Source: Pseudomonas taeanensis MS-3 (GTDB taxonomy: Bacteria; Pseudomonadota; Gammaproteobacteria; Pseudomonadales; Pseudomonadaceae). Taken from it: DNA of 64,000 nt. Below are positions 55,823-64,000 of this stretch, piece by piece. Location: assembly GCF_000498575.2 (NCBI RefSeq), contig NZ_AWSQ01000004.1, positions 61,449 through 125,448 of the forward strand. The letters run 5' to 3'. Position 1 is the stretch's first letter, and the number at the start of each line of letters is the position of its first letter. Under the pieces are notes generated by a model. It saw nothing but the letters and a program-made list of their open reading frames with translations. It was not told where the DNA came from and did no database searches. The translations under genes were made by a program, and so were the position numbers.

Positions 55823-56928
55823 GCCATCCACTGCTGCTGAATCTGCATGGCCTGAGCTGTGGCTACCATGAGCACAGAGTCGTGCAGAACCTCAATCTGC
55901 ACTTGAATGCCGGTGACATCGGCTGCCTGCTCGGCCCCTCGGGCTGCGGCAAGACCACCACCCTGCGCGCCATCGCCGGCTTCGAGCCGGTGCTTGAAGG
56001 CGAGATTCAGCTGGCCGACACAGTCATCTCCCGCGCCGGCTTCACCCTGGCTCCGGAGAAGCGTCGAATCGGCATGGTGTTCCAGGATTACGCGCTGTTT
56101 CCGCACCTGAGCGTGGCCGAGAACATCGCCTTCGGCATCCGCAAGCAAGCTAATTGCGAGCGCATCACTGACGAACTGCTTGAGCTGGTCAAGCTCAGCC
56201 ACTTGGGCAAACGCTACCCGCACGAGCTGTCCGGCGGGCAACAACAGCGCGTAGCTCTGGCTCGCGCCCTTGCACCGGAACCTCGCTTGCTGCTGCTTGA
56301 CGAACCGTTTTCCAACCTCGATGGCGAGTTGCGCAGGCGCTTGAGTCACGAGGTGCGCGACATTCTCAAGGCCCGCGGCACCAGTGCCATCCTGGTCACC
56401 CATGACCAGGAAGAGGCCTTCGCCGTCAGCGATCATGTCGGCGTGTTCAATGAGGGCCGACTCGAGCAATGGGACACGCCCTACAATCTCTATCACGAGC
56501 CCCTGACGCCTTTCGTCGCCAGTTTTATCGGCCAGGGCTACTTCATTCGCGGCCTGCTGCTCAGCCCCGACTCGGTGCAGACCGAGCTGGGCTTGATTCG
56601 TGGCAACCGCGCCTACACCTGGCCAACCGGTAGCGCGGTGGACGTGCTGCTGCGCCCGGATGACATCGTCTACGCACCGGACAGCGAGCAGAAGGCTCTG
56701 ATCGTCGGCAAGACCTTCCTCGGAGCCGCCACCCTGTATCGCCTGCAACTGGCAACCGGTAGCCAGCTCGAGTCGATCTTCCCCAGCCACGCCGATCACC
56801 AGCCGGGCGAAGAAGTCGGAATTCGCGTTGCCGCCGATCATCTGGTGGTGTTTCCAGTGCCCGGCAGCATCGCCGCTCACGTCAACCTGAAGGACTCAGG
56901 CGTGCGGCGTTACAGCAGCGCCAACTGA
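55819..56928 (+). CDS. ABC transporter ATP-binding protein, Fbp/Pot-like
   Basis: 369 residues. Walker [10 protein letters not shown] (about residue 40), signature [15 protein letters not shown], Walker [13 protein letters not shown] and the H-loop THDQEEA. The C-terminal 130 residues form a TOBE domain. Sequence pattern ([18 protein letters not shown]) is that of iron(III), spermidine or similar importers (FbpC/PotA-like). No permease or binding-protein gene is next to it, so the substrate cannot be set. It is coupled to argF by a four-base overlap, an arrangement I recall in P. aeruginosa (PA3537-PA3538). Confidence 0.92.
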   Translation: MSHPLLLNLHGLSCGYHEHRVVQNLNLHLNAGDIGCLLGPSGCGKTTTLRAIAGFEPVLEGEIQLADTVISRAGFTLAPEKRRIGMVFQDYALFPHLSVAENIAFGIRKQANCERITDELLELVKLSHLGKRYPHELSGGQQQRVALARALAPEPRLLLLDEPFSNLDGELRRRLSHEVRDILKARGTSAILVTHDQEEAFAVSDHVGVFNEGRLEQWDTPYNLYHEPLTPFVASFIGQGYFIRGLLLSPDSVQTELGLIRGNRAYTWPTGSAVDVLLRPDDIVYAPDSEQKALIVGKTFLGAATLYRLQLATGSQLESIFPSHADHQPGEEVGIRVAADHLVVFPVPGSIAAHVNLKDSGVRRYSSAN

Positions 56929-56991
56929 GTGAGTGCCTGCAAAGAGAGCTGATGCACTGGTGTGCAACCTGCTCTCGGCAGTAACTCAGCT

Positions 56992-57254
56992 TCAGCTCTC
57001 CCCCAGCCATAAACGACCGCTGGCGACCAGCACGGCCTGGCCGGCTATTTTCACTCGCTCGTCCTCCAGTCGACAGTACAGCTCACCACCACGCGTCGAA
57101 CACTGGTAGGCCCGCAGCTCGCGCCTACCAGACGCTCGGCCCAATAGGGCATCAGGCTATCGAGCAGCCAGGCATCGAGACGATAGACCACCGCCGGGTT
57201 GCCGCTGAAAGGACGATGAGTGAAAGCATCGATCTGATGAAAATCGAGGTGCAT
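56992..57254 (-). pseudogene. Decayed PhzF-family gene (internal deletion and frameshift)
   Basis: From the ATG at 57254 the frame reads MHLDFHQIDAFTHRPFSGNP, a typical PhzF N-terminus, and reaches PYWAERLVGA after 39 codons. In another frame ELRAYQCSTRGGELYC continues to VLVASGRLWLGES and a stop at 56992. The first 30 and last 45 residues of a roughly 260-residue isomerase-like protein are thus present, with the middle deleted and the frame broken. It cannot give a functional protein. The rest of 56929-57588 is non-coding. Confidence 0.82.
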
Positions 57255-57506
57255 GGCCGCGCTCATGAATGCTGGTGGCTGCCAGCCTGCCGCATGCCGT
57301 GGGGTGATACAGCCAGCCTGCGAGTGCGCGGTACAGCTGCACTGTCTCAATGCGCAACGAGCGAGCCTGGTGCACGAGTCAATAGCAAAACGCTCTTAAA
57401 AACAAATTATCCATAATAAATCAATAACTTGCAGACTCTGGCACGCCGCCTGCTAGGACCCGTCCCGGTCAGCACAACGGCGTGTCTGCCACTCAACCGA
57501 CAACGA

Positions 57507-57559
57507 CGTCACGGAACCCTGCTCCTCTTGGAGTCGCGGGCACTGTGACGTTTTTTTTT
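57507..57559 (+). promoter_or_regulatory. Terminator-like leader hairpin upstream of the porin gene
   Basis: CGTCAC (57507-57512) and GTGACG (57545-57550) bracket a GC-containing loop with further partial pairing and are followed at once by nine T residues (57551-57559), 30 bases before the ATG at 57589. This is the arrangement of an attenuator: transcripts started upstream would stop here unless the hairpin is prevented from forming. The alternative is a terminator for an upstream unit, but no plus-strand gene is close. Confidence 0.6.
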
Positions 57560-57588
57560 GCGTTATTTGGCCTACAGGAAAGAGCGCT

Positions 57589-58818
57589 ATGAGCATGATT
57601 AAACCGACACTGATGTCGCTGGCCGTTGCCACCGTCACCTTCAGCCACGCCGCCTTCGCCGCAGAAGACTTCAGCAATCTGTTCACCCAGGGCAAAGCCA
57701 TCTTTGATGCACGCTACCGTTATGAGCATGTCGACCAGGACAATGCCCTCAAGCATGCCAACGCTCAGACCCTGCGCAGCCGTGCCGGCTTCCAGAGTGG
57801 TAAGTGGTACGGCCTGTCCGCCCTGATCGAGGCCGACAACGTCAGCCGTATCGGCGATGCCGCCTACAACAGCACGCGCAACGGTCAGAGCGACTACTCG
57901 GTGGTCGCCGACCCGGACGGCAGCGAAGTCAACCAGGCCCTACTGCGTTACGACCACGCTTACGGCAACGCCGTCGTCGGTCGCCAGCGCATCAACCTGG
58001 ACAACCAGCGCTTCGTCGGTGGCGTCGCCTGGCGGCAGAACGAGCAGACCTACGACGGCGCACTGGGCCAGCTCAAGCCGCTCGAAGGCCTGACCCTGAG
58101 CTATGCCTATATCGACAACATCAACAGCATCTTCGGTCCCGGCAATGGCCGCTTCGACACGCCCGGCAACCCGGCCAATATCGAGGGCCACAGCCATCTG
58201 CTGAACGCCCAGTATCAGGTCATGCCGGAACTGACCGCCACCGCCTACCAATACCTGCTGGGGCTGGACAACCTGGCCGGCGGAAGCCAGTCGAGCAAGA
58301 CCACTGGCCTGCGCCTGAACGGCGCCGTAGCCGGGGTCAGCTATGCCCTGGAATACGCCCAGCAACAGGACTACGCCGATAACCCGCTGCAATTGGACAG
58401 TGACTATTACCTGGCCGAACTGGGTTACACCCTCAAGGGTGTGACACTCAAAGGTGGCTATGAAGTGCTGGGTGGCGACAAGGGGCCCGGCAACCGCGCC
58501 TTCCAGACGCCGCTGGCCACCAAGCACGCGTTCCAAGGCTGGGCCGACATCTTCCTCGCCACCCCGGCAGACGGGGTCAAAGATGCCTACGTCGGCGCCA
58601 CGCTAGCGCTGTTCGGCGGCAGTCTGCAGGCGTGGTACCACGACTTCCGCGCCGAACAGGGCAGCAGCCAGTACGGTGAGGAAATCGATGTCGCCTATGG
58701 CCATCCGATTCCGGGGGTGAAAGGTCTGGTCGGTTTGCTCAAATACGCCAGCTACGATGCCGATGAGTTCGCCGTCGACACCGACAAGCTGTGGCTGCAA
58801 CTGCAATACAGCTACTGA
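57589..58818 (+). CDS. Outer-membrane beta-barrel porin-like protein
   Basis: 409 residues. A signal peptide with AxA-type cleavage (SHAAFAAE, near residue 24) leads to about 16 amphipathic strands, and the C-terminal aromatic LWLQLQYSY is the outer-membrane insertion signal. The KAIFDARYRYEHVDQDN start and RSRAGFQSGKWYGLSALIEADN stretch resemble alginate-export (AlgE-like) or carbohydrate-type barrels. The substrate is unknown. A ribosome site ACAGGAAAG precedes the ATG. The leader hairpin suggests regulated expression. Confidence 0.83.
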   Translation: MSMIKPTLMSLAVATVTFSHAAFAAEDFSNLFTQGKAIFDARYRYEHVDQDNALKHANAQTLRSRAGFQSGKWYGLSALIEADNVSRIGDAAYNSTRNGQSDYSVVADPDGSEVNQALLRYDHAYGNAVVGRQRINLDNQRFVGGVAWRQNEQTYDGALGQLKPLEGLTLSYAYIDNINSIFGPGNGRFDTPGNPANIEGHSHLLNAQYQVMPELTATAYQYLLGLDNLAGGSQSSKTTGLRLNGAVAGVSYALEYAQQQDYADNPLQLDSDYYLAELGYTLKGVTLKGGYEVLGGDKGPGNRAFQTPLATKHAFQGWADIFLATPADGVKDAYVGATLALFGGSLQAWYHDFRAEQGSSQYGEEIDVAYGHPIPGVKGLVGLLKYASYDADEFAVDTDKLWLQLQYSY

Positions 58819-58950
58819 CAACCCGAGAAGCCTGCCGGACTTAACGCTGCCCTACTGTGGACCGTCGAGTCCGGCATTCTCCTAGCCCCGCAACGGGGCC
58901 TTTGCCGATGGTGCGCGGTACTCAGTTGCTGTGCGCCTATGGAGATTCAT

Positions 58951-59733
58951 ATGCTCAGCCGTCTTGTCCCCACCCTATTATTCGGCCTCGCCTTGCTCTG
59001 CCCTACCGCCTGGGCAGGCATCAGCGACGCCGAGGCGATGAACCTGTCCGGCATGCAACGCATGCTCAGCCAACGTATCGCCAAAAGTTACCTGATGATC
59101 GGCGCCGAAGTACGCAGTGAAGTGGCGATCAAGCAACTCGACCAGAGTGTCGCGCGTTTCGAGAGCAACTTCATCGCCCTCAGCGAATACGCCCCCACCC
59201 CGCAGATCAGCGCCGCACTGATGACCGCCAGTGATACCTGGCAGGTCTACCGCGAACTGGCCTTGACCCGTCCGAACCGTGAACAGTCTGTACGCCTGCT
59301 GCAACTCAGCGATCAACTGCTGGCGCAGAGCGAGCAGGTTGTACAACTGATCGAACGCCACACCGGCAGTCGCAGTGCGCACCTGGTCAACCTCAGTGGC
59401 CGCCAGCGCATGCTCAGCCAGCGCATCGCCAAACTCTACCTCGCGGTAAGCTGGCGCTTGCCGATTAGCGGGCTGGAAGAAGAATTATTGAAAGTCACCG
59501 AGGAGTTCGAGGTGGCGCTGCAGGTGTTACTCGCCGCCCGACAGAACACCCCACAGACCCGCGAGGCACTGCACAAGGTCGAGGCCCAGTGGCGCTTCGC
59601 CCGCGCCGGCTTTCGCCTGTCGAGCGACTCACGCTATGTACCAACGATCATCACTACCACCAGCGAAACCCTGTTGTGGCAGATGGATGGCCTGACCAGT
59701 GCTTACGAAAAAATCATGCAGCAAGACGCTTGA
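58951..59733 (+). CDS. PilJ-type sensing-domain protein (duplicated module)
   Basis: 260 residues. A signal peptide (LLFGLALLCPTAWAG) is followed by two copies of the PilJ/NIT-like module, each with the repeated LSG-QRMLSQRIAK-YL motif (GMQRMLSQRIAKSYL and GRQRMLSQRIAKLYL). It is a free periplasmic protein with no histidine kinase, MCP or GGDEF domain attached. In other proteins the domain senses small ligands such as nitrate or nitrite. The start at 58951 has GGAGA five to six bases upstream and gives a clean signal peptide; an ATG four codons earlier is possible. Confidence 0.85.
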   Translation: MLSRLVPTLLFGLALLCPTAWAGISDAEAMNLSGMQRMLSQRIAKSYLMIGAEVRSEVAIKQLDQSVARFESNFIALSEYAPTPQISAALMTASDTWQVYRELALTRPNREQSVRLLQLSDQLLAQSEQVVQLIERHTGSRSAHLVNLSGRQRMLSQRIAKLYLAVSWRLPISGLEEELLKVTEEFEVALQVLLAARQNTPQTREALHKVEAQWRFARAGFRLSSDSRYVPTIITTTSETLLWQMDGLTSAYEKIMQQDA

Positions 59734-59742
59734 GTCAGAGCT

Positions 59743-60528
59743 TCAGAACGCCTCATACACGCCATAGGCTCTCAGCAAGGCCTGCAACCGACCATTGGTC
59801 CGGTAGCGCTGCAGGCCCTGTTCGAACAACTCGACATAACGTTTGCTGGACTCCAGAGCCGGCGAAAAAGCCAGATAGATGGGCACATCAGGTACACGAC
59901 AACCAACCTGCTCAAGCGCATCCGGCATTCTGTTGCGAGACAGAAACAATGCCATCACCCAGGTATTGGCCAACACAACATCAATTCGCCCTAGCTCTAC
60001 CTTCTCGACATTGATCGCCAGCGCATTATCACCCGAGGCCATCTGCACACGCTGCGAATCGCGCCGATGAGTGCGAATATAGCTGTCGATATCCTTGCCG
60101 TAGCTGTAGCCATTAATCGCGCCCAGGCTAACGTTCGCCAGGGAGGACAACCCTTCATAACGCCACAAGCGGGACGGCTGCGCATAAAAACACATGCGTG
60201 AAATACCGGGCGCCGTGTCACTGAAGAGAAAGTCCGGGGCATCTTGAACACCTGCCCCCACCAGCGCATTGAGCTTGCCCAGACGGGTGTCGTGCACCGC
60301 CCGCGCCCAGTTGAGTACCCGGTATTCGACCTCAATACCCGCCTCGGCGAAAATCTGCTCGGCCAATTCGACAAAAATACCGCGCTGGGCGGCATCTGCC
60401 GCGCAATTCACTGGGCACCAGATATCTCCGGCTATCACCAAGGTTTCTGCGCGAGCGGGCGTCGCGCCCAACAAGGCCCAGAACACCAGACCAAACACAG
60501 CTGACCAGGGCCGAGAGTGGAATTGCAA
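59743..60528 (-). CDS. Periplasmic solute-binding protein, family 3-like
   Basis: 261 residues. A signal peptide (FGLVFWALLGATPARAE, cleaved after ARA) leads to a two-lobe SBP_bac_3-type fold with IVLAEQIFAEAGIEVEYRV-like helix, RIDVVLANTW and the final domain. The N-terminal CPVNC pair may form a disulfide. No ABC permease or ATPase adjoins it; it is convergent with the PilJ-domain gene (9 bases apart) and may act as a stand-alone sensor-type binding protein. The ligand is unknown. Confidence 0.85.
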   Translation of the reverse strand: MQFHSRPWSAVFGLVFWALLGATPARAETLVIAGDIWCPVNCAADAAQRGIFVELAEQIFAEAGIEVEYRVLNWARAVHDTRLGKLNALVGAGVQDAPDFLFSDTAPGISRMCFYAQPSRLWRYEGLSSLANVSLGAINGYSYGKDIDSYIRTHRRDSQRVQMASGDNALAINVEKVELGRIDVVLANTWVMALFLSRNRMPDALEQVGCRVPDVPIYLAFSPALESSKRYVELFEQGLQRYRTNGRLQALLRAYGVYEAF

Positions 60529-60580
60529 GGTTCCTACTCCTAATATGTCGTCACCCTAGATGACGGTTCATTCACTTACT

Positions 60581-62068
60581 CTAGCCTTCGCTGCGCACTC
60601 GTTGCACCACATCCAGCCAGCCCTCGTACAACTTGGTTCGATGGCTGTCGGCCATCCGCGGGGTAAAGCGCTGCTGCCGATGCCAGTGGCTGGCGATGGT
60701 CTCCAGGTCTTGATATAGACCTGCCTGCAACCCCGCCAGGTAGGCAACGCCGAGTGCTGTAGTCTCGGTAACCTTGGGACGCTCAACCGTCACCCCGAGG
60801 ATGTCGGCGAGAAACTGCATCACCCAGTTATTCTCCACCATGCCACCATCGACACGCAGGGCACTCGGTGCCGCGGCACCGTCCTGGCGCATAGCTTCAA
60901 GCAAATCACGGGTTTGGTAACATACCGACTGCAGACCAGCTGTGACGATTTCCTTGATGCCGGTGTCACGGGTCAGACCGAAAATTGCGCCACGCGCCTT
61001 CGGATCCCAATAGGGCGCACCGAGTCCGGTAAACGCCGGCACCAGATAGACGCCGCAGGCATCACCGGTTTGCTCGGCCATGGCCTCGGTATCCCGAGCA
61101 TGACTGATCAACTTGATCCCATCGCGCAGCCACTGCACCGCCGCACCTGCGACAAAGATACTGCCTTCAACAGCGTAGGTGACTTTACCATTCAGGCGAT
61201 AACCGACGGTGGTGAGCAGGCGGTTTTGCGAACTCACCGGCACCTCGCCGGTGTTCTGAATCATGAAACAGCCAGTGCCGTAGGTACTCTTCACCATGCC
61301 CGGCTGGAAGCAGGCCTGACCGATCAAGGCGGCCTGCTGGTCGCCAGCCATGCCCAATACCGGAATTGCCGCACCAAGCAGACTGGCCTCGGCGATACCG
61401 AACTCGGCGGCGCAATCCAGCACCTCTGGGAGCAGGCTAGCAGGGATTTCGAACAGCTTGAGCAGCTCCTCGTCCCACTGTTGGGTATGGATGTTGAACA
61501 ACAGGGTACGCGAGGCGTTGGTGGCGTCGGTCTTGTGCGACTTACCACCGGTGAGGCGCCACAGCAAAAAGCTGTCCACTGTGCCGAAGCGCAATTCGCC
61601 ACGCTCTGCACGCTCGCGAGCGCCCGGCACCTGATTGAGAATCCAGCGCAACTTGGTGGCCGAGAAATACGGGTCGATCAACAGTCCCGTCTTGGCCGCC
61701 ACCGCCTGCTCATGGCCGGCGCTTTTAAGTTCTGCGCAGTAATCCGCGGTACGTCGATCCTGCCAGACGATAGCCGGATGGATCGGCGCGCCGGTAGTGG
61801 CATCCCACACTAGAGTGGTTTCACGCTGATTGGTGATGCCGATGGCTGCTACGTCACTGGCGCTCAGACCACTCTGCTTGAGCGCTTCACGGCAGACCTT
61901 GAGGGTACTCAGCCAGAGCTCCTCGCCATCGTGTTCGACCCAGCCATCCTGGGGGAAGTACTGCTTGAACTCCTGCTGCGCACGCGCCACCGGCAAGCCC
62001 TGAGCACTGAAGACGATGGCACGACTGCTGGTGGTACCTTGATCAATGGCAAGCAGATAGTGAGACAT
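60581..62068 (-). CDS. glpK: Glycerol kinase
   Basis: 495 residues, FGGY family. Phosphorylates glycerol to sn-glycerol 3-phosphate. DQGTTSSRA near residue 9 is the first phosphate-binding loop; [24 protein letters not shown] and [10 protein letters not shown] are the other family motifs. No glpF facilitator gene follows or precedes it in the window, and glpR is transcribed away from it. It shares no visible GlpR operator with glpD. Control therefore cannot be read from the local sequence. Confidence 0.96.
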   Translation of the reverse strand: MSHYLLAIDQGTTSSRAIVFSAQGLPVARAQQEFKQYFPQDGWVEHDGEELWLSTLKVCREALKQSGLSASDVAAIGITNQRETTLVWDATTGAPIHPAIVWQDRRTADYCAELKSAGHEQAVAAKTGLLIDPYFSATKLRWILNQVPGARERAERGELRFGTVDSFLLWRLTGGKSHKTDATNASRTLLFNIHTQQWDEELLKLFEIPASLLPEVLDCAAEFGIAEASLLGAAIPVLGMAGDQQAALIGQACFQPGMVKSTYGTGCFMIQNTGEVPVSSQNRLLTTVGYRLNGKVTYAVEGSIFVAGAAVQWLRDGIKLISHARDTEAMAEQTGDACGVYLVPAFTGLGAPYWDPKARGAIFGLTRDTGIKEIVTAGLQSVCYQTRDLLEAMRQDGAAAPSALRVDGGMVENNWVMQFLADILGVTVERPKVTETTALGVAYLAGLQAGLYQDLETIASHWHRQQRFTPRMADSHRTKLYEGWLDVVQRVRSEG

Positions 62069-62183
62069 GCAGATTTCCTTGTTGTTATGGGTCTAAAGAG
62101 AACAGCAGGCCCGCACCAGAGCGAGAGTACGGAGCCTTAGCGCATTGCCGTGGGTCACCGGGCGGCGCCTTCCCCCGATAAAG

Positions 62184-62654
62184 TCAAACCCGAGCGATCG
62201 CCGCGAACCGGGCCTGGGTGTGCAGCGCCAATACCTCGGCCGCCAGCTCAACCTCCAACCCGCGTCGCCCGGCACTGACGAAAATACTCGGATAGCGCAG
62301 AGCGGAGTCGTCAATGAAGGTACGTAAGCGCTTCTTCTGTCCTAACGGACTGATCCCACCCAGTAGGTAACCGGTGGCACGCTGCGCCACCTGCGGATCG
62401 GCCATGTCGGCCTTCTTCACTGCGGCGACATGGGCCAGCGCTTTCAGGTCGAGGCTGCCGACGACCGGCACCACGGCCACTAACAACTCGCCTTTGTCGC
62501 TGCTCGCCAGCAAGGTCTTGAACACCAGCGCAGGCTCCAACTTGAGTTTTTCTGCGGCTTCCAGACCATAGGAAGCCGCCTTCGGATCATGGCTGTAACT
62601 GTGCACCTGATGCACAGCCTTGGCTTTTTTCAGCAAATCGATGGCAGGCGTCAT
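62184..62654 (-). CDS. ybaK: Cys-tRNA(Pro)/Cys-tRNA(Cys) deacylase YbaK
   Basis: 156 residues. Editing protein that hydrolyses mischarged Cys-tRNA-Pro. HSYSHDPKAASYGLEAAEKL at the start, VFKTLLAS with the catalytic Lys, and GGISPLGQKKRL, which is the family's conserved C-terminal loop. The ATG at 62654 matches the family start. It lies upstream of glpK on the same strand, 115 bases away; co-transcription with glpK is possible but not needed. Confidence 0.94.
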   Translation of the reverse strand: MTPAIDLLKKAKAVHQVHSYSHDPKAASYGLEAAEKLKLEPALVFKTLLASSDKGELLVAVVPVVGSLDLKALAHVAAVKKADMADPQVAQRATGYLLGGISPLGQKKRLRTFIDDSALRYPSIFVSAGRRGLEVELAAEVLALHTQARFAAIARV

Positions 62655-62938
62655 GTTCGATTGTGAAAATACTCGGACTTAAGTCCGCGTACCTTAGCCG
62701 AAATCGGCGTGATAGACAGTACCCAGCCGTAACGGTTGGATGAAAACGTAATGCATACAGTTCAGGCAGACCCAACGAGAACCCCTCTGACTGGCGGGAT
62801 AGTTAAATGAGCTTCGAGTGCTGCGCTAAAGTGCACTGAGCACAAGAGACTTGTCCGGCCTGCTGCTCACACTGTCCAACCGTGCCTGGTAGATTTCATC
62901 CAGCCTGTATACTACCGCGCAAAACAAGGACCCCGCCC

Positions 62939-63697
62939 ATGACCCTCGCGCCACGTCAACACGACATACTCGATCTCGCCCGCGAGCGCGGCTACGTCAG
63001 CATCGACGAACTGGTCCAGGCCTTCGGCGTCACACCGCAAACCATCCGCCGCGACATCAACCAGCTGGCCGAACAGGGTCTGTTGCGGCGCACCCACGGT
63101 GGCGCGGCGAGCGAAGCCTCAAGTACCCAGAATACCGCCTACGCCATGCGTGCCGGACAGATGCGTGACGAGAAACAACGCATCGCCCAGGCCATCGCCG
63201 CACACATACCCGATCACGCCTCGCTGTTCATCAGCATTGGCACCACCACCGAAGCCATTGCCCGCGAACTACTGAACCACAAGGGCCTGAAGATCATCAC
63301 CAACAACCTGCACGTTGCCGCCCAGCTCAGCGCCAAGGCGGACTTCGAGGTCCTGGTGGCTGGCGGCACGGTGCGCGGCGACGGTGGCATCGTCGGCCAG
63401 GCGGCGGTGGATTTTATCCAACAGTTCAAAGTCGATTACGCCCTGGTCGGTATCAGCGGGATTGACGATGACGGCAGCCTGCTCGACTTCGACTACCAGG
63501 AAGTCCGCGTCTCGCAAGCGATCATCGGCAACGCCCGGCAAGCCTTTCTGGCGGCCGACTCGAGCAAGTTCGGTCGCAATGCCGTGGTACGCCTGGGCTC
63601 GATAACCCTGGTCGACCGCGTATTTACCGATGCCACACCCGCCGCAACCATCACCCGCCTGCTCACCGAGAATAAAGTCCACCTGGACGTGGTCTAA
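62939..63697 (+). CDS. glpR: Glycerol-3-phosphate regulon repressor GlpR
   Basis: 252 residues, DeoR family, the expected size. The N-terminal winged helix ([35 protein letters not shown], shown by [14 protein letters not shown]) binds DNA; the C-terminal part with [16 protein letters not shown] and the [13 protein letters not shown] stretch is the effector-binding DeoRC domain. Glycerol 3-phosphate relieves repression. A palindromic operator sits 85 bases downstream, in front of glpD, consistent with direct control of that gene. Confidence 0.95.
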   Translation: MTLAPRQHDILDLARERGYVSIDELVQAFGVTPQTIRRDINQLAEQGLLRRTHGGAASEASSTQNTAYAMRAGQMRDEKQRIAQAIAAHIPDHASLFISIGTTTEAIARELLNHKGLKIITNNLHVAAQLSAKADFEVLVAGGTVRGDGGIVGQAAVDFIQQFKVDYALVGISGIDDDGSLLDFDYQEVRVSQAIIGNARQAFLAADSSKFGRNAVVRLGSITLVDRVFTDATPAATITRLLTENKVHLDVV

Positions 63698-63781
63698 CCC
63701 CCCCGGCCCCTCCGAATCCGTACCACCACTCGGCGCGAAATTAGGCACCGGGGTGGCGAGGCCGTGGGTATTCGACTAGCA

Positions 63782-63801
63782 TATGTTCGCAAGTGAACAT
63801 A
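63782..63801. promoter_or_regulatory. Probable GlpR operator before glpD
   Basis: TATGTTC (63782-63788) and GAACATA (63795-63801) form a palindrome with a 6-base centre, fitting the ATGTTCG-type GlpR half-sites of pseudomonads. A second, weaker half-site may be ACGTTCGATTTCGA just downstream (63805-63818). It lies about 33 bases before the glpD ATG. Confidence 0.75.
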
Positions 63802-63834
63802 ATTACGTTCGATTTCGACAATATCGGTGCCGCC

Positions 63835-64000
63835 ATGCCTACTCGCCCCAAGCACAATATCCCTCTCGCCGAAGTTTATGACCTGGCGGTCGTAGGCGGT
63901 GGCATCAACGGTGTCGGGATCGCTGCAGACGCGGCCGGTCGTGGCCTATCCGTGTTCCTTTGTGAAAAGGACGACCTGGCCGAACACACCTCATCGGCCA
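63835..64000 (+). CDS. glpD: Glycerol-3-phosphate dehydrogenase, aerobic (partial, runs off the window)
   Basis: The first 55 residues of GlpD: MPTRPKHNIPLAEVYDLAVV, then the FAD-binding motif VGGGINGVGIAADAAGRG and LCEKDDLAEHTSSA. GlpD is a membrane-associated flavoprotein that oxidises glycerol 3-phosphate to dihydroxyacetone phosphate and passes electrons to the quinone pool. The rest lies beyond the window. The palindromic operator upstream points to GlpR control. Confidence 0.93.
   Translation, partial: MPTRPKHNIPLAEVYDLAVVGGGINGVGIAADAAGRGLSVFLCEKDDLAEHTSSA

Overview
The window is a GC-rich, densely packed stretch of a Pseudomonas-type gammaproteobacterial chromosome. The genus call rests on gene content and order. 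There is an sha/pha-type antiporter operon with fused A and B subunits, a quiP-type acylase next to small SEC-C genes, the rnfABCDGE-nth operon followed by a 59-residue acidic protein, gloA-argG-motY-pyrC-rnt-peroxiredoxin-bfd-bfrB-grxD, then argF and the glp genes. From memory this resembles Pseudomonas aeruginosa blocks around PA1032-PA1059, PA3480-PA3538 and PA3582-PA3584, here joined together. The species cannot be named from the sequence alone. No rRNA, tRNA, CRISPR array, complete insertion sequence or prophage was seen.

Layout. 0-1 kb: an AT-richer stretch with a cold-shock gene and little else. 1-5 kb: a DUF488 protein, a lipoprotein, a GAPDH-family dehydrogenase and a COG2509 flavoprotein. 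5.2-8.4 kb: three genes (GNAT acetyltransferase, Cds1-like PLP enzyme, EamA exporter) lying between two near-identical 100-bp inverted repeats, with a three-copy REP/BIME array inside. 8.4-14.2 kb: a six-gene Mrp/Sha/Pha cation/proton antiporter operon. 14.5-25.9 kb: envelope and repair genes (glycine-zipper lipoprotein, PdxH, three OmpA-type lipoproteins, a beta-lactamase-fold hydrolase, an agarase-like glycoside hydrolase, DinG, a CopD-like membrane protein and a collagen-like secreted protein). 26-32 kb: a run of small conserved genes, two of them with SEC-C zinc motifs, and the AHL acylase QuiP. 32-37 kb: dcd, a second cold-shock gene, apbC and metG. 37.5-44.7 kb: the Rnf/Rsx electron-transport complex with nth. 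44.7-56.9 kb: methylglyoxal detoxification, arginine and pyrimidine biosynthesis, flagellar MotY, RNase T, peroxide and iron storage genes, a molybdoenzyme, argF and an Fbp/Pot-type ABC ATPase. 57-64 kb: a decayed PhzF gene, a porin preceded by a terminator-like leader, a PilJ-domain sensor-like protein, a solute-binding protein, and glycerol catabolism genes (glpK, glpR, start of glpD).

Functional themes. Redox and iron homeostasis dominate the middle. The Rnf complex can drive reduction of Fe-S proteins, ApbC and GrxD handle Fe-S clusters, and Nth carries one. Bfd/BfrB store and release iron, and bfd has a promoter that looks Fur-controlled. The peroxiredoxin removes peroxide. Most of the window is ordinary core genome. 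The features most worth a second look are the inverted-repeat-flanked cassette, the BIME array, the RnfC tail repeats, the leader hairpin before the porin, a frameshifted micro-gene upstream of quiP and the scattered glp arrangement.
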